7,180 nt of DNA from Sulfurimonas sp. (GTDB lineage: Bacteria; Campylobacterota; Campylobacteria; Campylobacterales; Sulfurimonadaceae): positions 1 through 7,180 of the forward strand of contig JAFLJZ010000063.1 of NCBI GenBank assembly GCA_022712775.1, read 5' to 3'. The notes beneath the pieces were generated by a model. The model had not been told where the DNA came from. It did not search any database and was given only the letters and a program-made list of their open reading frames with translations. The position numbers and the translations under genes are program-made. Positions 6,014-7,180 of the stretch are shown piece by piece. Every line of letters starts with the position of its first letter. The stretch's first letter is position 1.

Positions 6014-6684
6014 GTTCGCGAAGCAAATTTAAGAAAAAGTGTCATATATTTTTTTACTTTTTCTATTTTAAAGGGAGTGATTTTTTCGTCTTTTAAATTC
6101 ATATTTTCAAAGGTATAAAAATCCCCTTCACCTAATTCTTTTGTATCCATACCGATTTTTGGACGCATTAGAATCTCTGTAGTTTGAACATCTTTTCTCG
6201 GGTTGATTGGACGTATAAATAATTGTTCATCACCAAGACACAAAGCCTTTTGAACCCTTGCAGAAGCGGCAGAAAATGAGGTTACTCCAGCAATTACTTC
6301 ACAACTTTCATAAAGCTTTATATCTTTTTCTTTGATGATGTCTAAGAGATAGTATATACTTGAATAGATGGCTGCATCACCAAGTGTTACAAAACAAACA
6401 GAAGAAAATTCTTTTGAAGATTCTATAACTATATCAGCTTCATTTATCCAGTCTTGTTTGTCGAACTTCATAGGTGAGTATACAGGAATAATCTCTTTTT
6501 TAATGTTAAGTAATTTCAATGCATCACTTACGATTTTATAAGATATAGATTTTGTAAAACTATTGTCTTCACTTTTAGTTGGGACACAAATAGCATCACA
6601 ATTTTTAAAAGCATTTAAAGCTTTAAGTGTAAGAAGTTCAACATCGCCAGGTCCTAATGAGACCATATATAATTTTTGATTCAT
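6010..6684 (-). CDS. cbiL: Cobalt-factor-II / precorrin-2 C20-methyltransferase
   Basis: CbiL (CobI in the aerobic naming) adds the C20 methyl group to cobalt-factor II or precorrin-2 using SAM, the step after CobA and before CbiH. The 224 residues match the family's 220-240. Motifs are [20 protein letters not shown] (4-23), AICVPTKSED (31-40, the typical 'VPK' segment), VTLGDAAIYSSIYYL (99-113) and IAGVTSFSAASARVQKALCL (131-150). VTSFSAA...A is diagnostic for the C20 enzyme. The gene opposes its neighbours: its stop (TAA read from 6012-6010) overlaps the cbiH stop, and its start faces cobA. No Shine-Dalgarno precedes the ATG at 6684 (upstream ATATTCGCTCC). A promoter element sits so close that the mRNA may be leaderless. 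Met7 is an alternative start but also lacks a ribosome binding site and leaves almost no residues before the glycine loop. Confidence 0.92.
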   Translation of the reverse strand: MNQKLYMVSLGPGDVELLTLKALNAFKNCDAICVPTKSEDNSFTKSISYKIVSDALKLLNIKKEIIPVYSPMKFDKQDWINEADIVIESSKEFSSVCFVTLGDAAIYSSIYYLLDIIKEKDIKLYESCEVIAGVTSFSAASARVQKALCLGDEQLFIRPINPRKDVQTTEILMRPKIGMDTKELGEGDFYTFENMNLKDEKITPFKIEKVKKYMTLFLKFASRT

Positions 6685-6691
6685 GGAGCGA

Positions 6692-6700
6692 ATATTAACA
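6692..6700 (-). promoter_or_regulatory. Putative extended -10 promoter of cbiL
   Basis: The minus strand reads TGTTAATAT (6700 down to 6692), an extended -10 of TG, one base, then TAATAT. Usual spacing puts the transcription start near 6685, directly before the cbiL ATG at 6684-6682. Confidence 0.45.
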
Positions 6701-6707
6701 TATTAAC
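6692..6707. repeat. Perfect tandem 8-bp repeat in the cbiL/cobA divergent promoter
   Basis: ATATTAAC occurs twice with no spacer (6692-6699 and 6700-6707). It overlaps the predicted cbiL -10 and ends 3 bases before the cobA -10. In an AT-rich spacer this could be chance, but its position between the two promoters makes a regulator or polymerase-related role possible. Confidence 0.6.
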
Positions 6708-6710
6708 GGA

Positions 6711-6716
6711 TATAAT
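6711..6716 (+). promoter_or_regulatory. Putative -10 box of cobA
   Basis: A consensus TATAAT, predicting transcription from about 6723 and a 20-base leader containing the ribosome binding site AAAGG (6729-6733), which ends 9 bases before the ATG at 6743. No -35 hexamer is evident; the place where one would lie is at the start end of cbiL. Confidence 0.55.
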
Positions 6717-6742
6717 TGCATCTATAAGAAAGGTATTTTAAA

Positions 6743-7162
6743 ATGAGTAAAGTATATTTAACAGGAGCTGGTCCTGGTGACATTGAACTATTGACATTGA
6801 AGGCACTTCGTGTGATTCAAAGTGCAGATGTAATTATTTATGACCGTCTTGCAAATCCAGATATTTTAAAAGAAGCCAAAAGTGGTTGCGAGTTTGTGTA
6901 TGTTGGAAAAGAAGATGGACGACATATCTTGGAACAAGATGAAATAAATGAAGTAATCTTCCAAAATTCTATAAAGTATGAGAATGTTGTTCGTTTAAAA
7001 GGTGGAGATCCTTTTGTTTTTGGGCGTGGCGGTGAAGAAGCGATGTATCTCAGAGAAAGAGAAGTTGTGTATGAAATTATTCCGGGAATCACATCTGCCA
7101 TATCTGTCCCAGCCTATGCAGGAATTCCAGTTACACATCGTGGAATTGCTGTTTCTTTTCGT
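6743..7162 (+). CDS. cobA: Uroporphyrinogen-III C-methyltransferase (SUMT), partial
   Basis: CobA transfers two SAM methyl groups to C2 and C7 of uroporphyrinogen III to make precorrin-2, the branch-point for corrins, siroheme and related tetrapyrroles. I translated from ATG at 6743. The product begins [20 protein letters not shown], followed by [15 protein letters not shown] (29-43), [10 protein letters not shown] (52-61), [19 protein letters not shown] (82-100) and [20 protein letters not shown] (112-131), then HRGIAVSFR. These are textbook SUMT motifs. About 140 of the usual 240-260 residues are present. The frame stays open to base 7180, but the last six codons (RSEERR) come from sequencing adapter, so organism sequence ends at 7162. 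There is no fused HemD or CysG domain at the N-terminus; the C-terminus cannot be judged. It is divergent from cbiL and could start a further corrin or siroheme operon off-window. Confidence 0.94.
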
Positions 7163-7180
7163 AGATCGGAAGAGCGTCGT
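7163..7180. other. Illumina TruSeq adapter remnant at the sequence end
   Basis: The terminal 18 bases, AGATCGGAAGAGCGTCGT, are identical to the beginning of the Illumina TruSeq universal adapter as it appears at the 3' end of read-through reads. The first A is the A-tail base of library preparation. At this point the SUMT homology stops (the expected SFR-V-x-TGH segment is replaced by RSEERR). This is an untrimmed adapter at a contig end, not biology. Confidence 0.96.

Noticed and set aside
6015..6022. Palindrome TTCGCGAA near the convergent stops, considered as a terminator or operator
   Set aside because: Only 8 bases, inside the cbiL coding sequence, with no loop and no following T-run; chance is sufficient.
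6838..7101. Minus-strand frame opposite cobA
   Set aside because: The plus strand encodes clear SUMT motifs throughout; the opposite frame has none.
7163..7180. Divergent or rearranged CobA C-terminus (RSEERR), or an 18-base mobile-element end
   Set aside because: The bases are an exact adapter match at the sequence end, so an artefact explains them fully.
1..7180. CRISPR array, transposase, tRNA or rRNA
   Set aside because: No spaced repeats, terminal inverted repeats, transposase frames or RNA-gene signatures were seen; the window is filled by conserved genes.

Overview
The window is an AT-rich bacterial chromosomal segment, densely packed with genes. It holds the glycine cleavage genes (minus strand, left third) next to part of an anaerobic, early-cobalt-insertion type cobalamin (corrin) cluster (right two thirds). 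The short extended -10 style promoters without recognisable -35 boxes, the base composition, the split glycine decarboxylase (a separate alpha subunit) and the style of the protein sequences best fit a Campylobacterota (epsilonproteobacterial) organism of the Sulfurimonas/Sulfuricurvum/Sulfurovum/Arcobacter kind. That placement is inference from family resemblance; no search was run.

Layout. Positions 1-2346, minus strand, read gcvT > gcvH > gcvPA (cut by the left edge) as one tight operon. A 108-base divergent promoter region (2347-2454) separates it from the plus-strand run cbiF/cobM (2455-3204), cbiG (3214-4251), a DinD-like gene (4343-5209) and cbiH/cobJ (5210-6013). cbiL/cobI (6010-6684) is convergent on the minus strand, its stop codon overlapping that of cbiH. 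A 58-base region (6685-6742) with back-to-back promoter elements then leads into cobA (SUMT, 6743 onward, plus strand). cobA is cut at the right end, and the last 18 bases (7163-7180) are Illumina adapter sequence rather than organism DNA, so this edge is also an assembly edge.

How the genes work together. CobA makes precorrin-2 from uroporphyrinogen III. CbiL, CbiH and CbiF then add methyl groups at C20, C17 and C11 of the cobalt-precorrins, and CbiG opens the ring-A lactone and removes the C20-containing fragment. CbiG marks the cobalt-early ('anaerobic') route. Four of the five corrin genes are paralogous tetrapyrrole methylases using S-adenosylmethionine. The glycine cleavage proteins feed one-carbon units to tetrahydrofolate, an indirect source of those methyl groups, but no shared regulatory site is visible. 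cbiD, cbiE/T, cbiC, cbiJ, the chelatase, and the amidation and nucleotide-loop genes are not in the window.

The one gene out of place is the DinD-like gene. A DNA-damage-associated family member sits between cbiG and cbiH, and its stop codon directly abuts the cbiH start, with the cbiH ribosome binding site inside the DinD-like coding sequence. No insertion sequence, CRISPR array, tRNA, rRNA or recognisable riboswitch is present, and no stretch over 300 bases lacks a gene.
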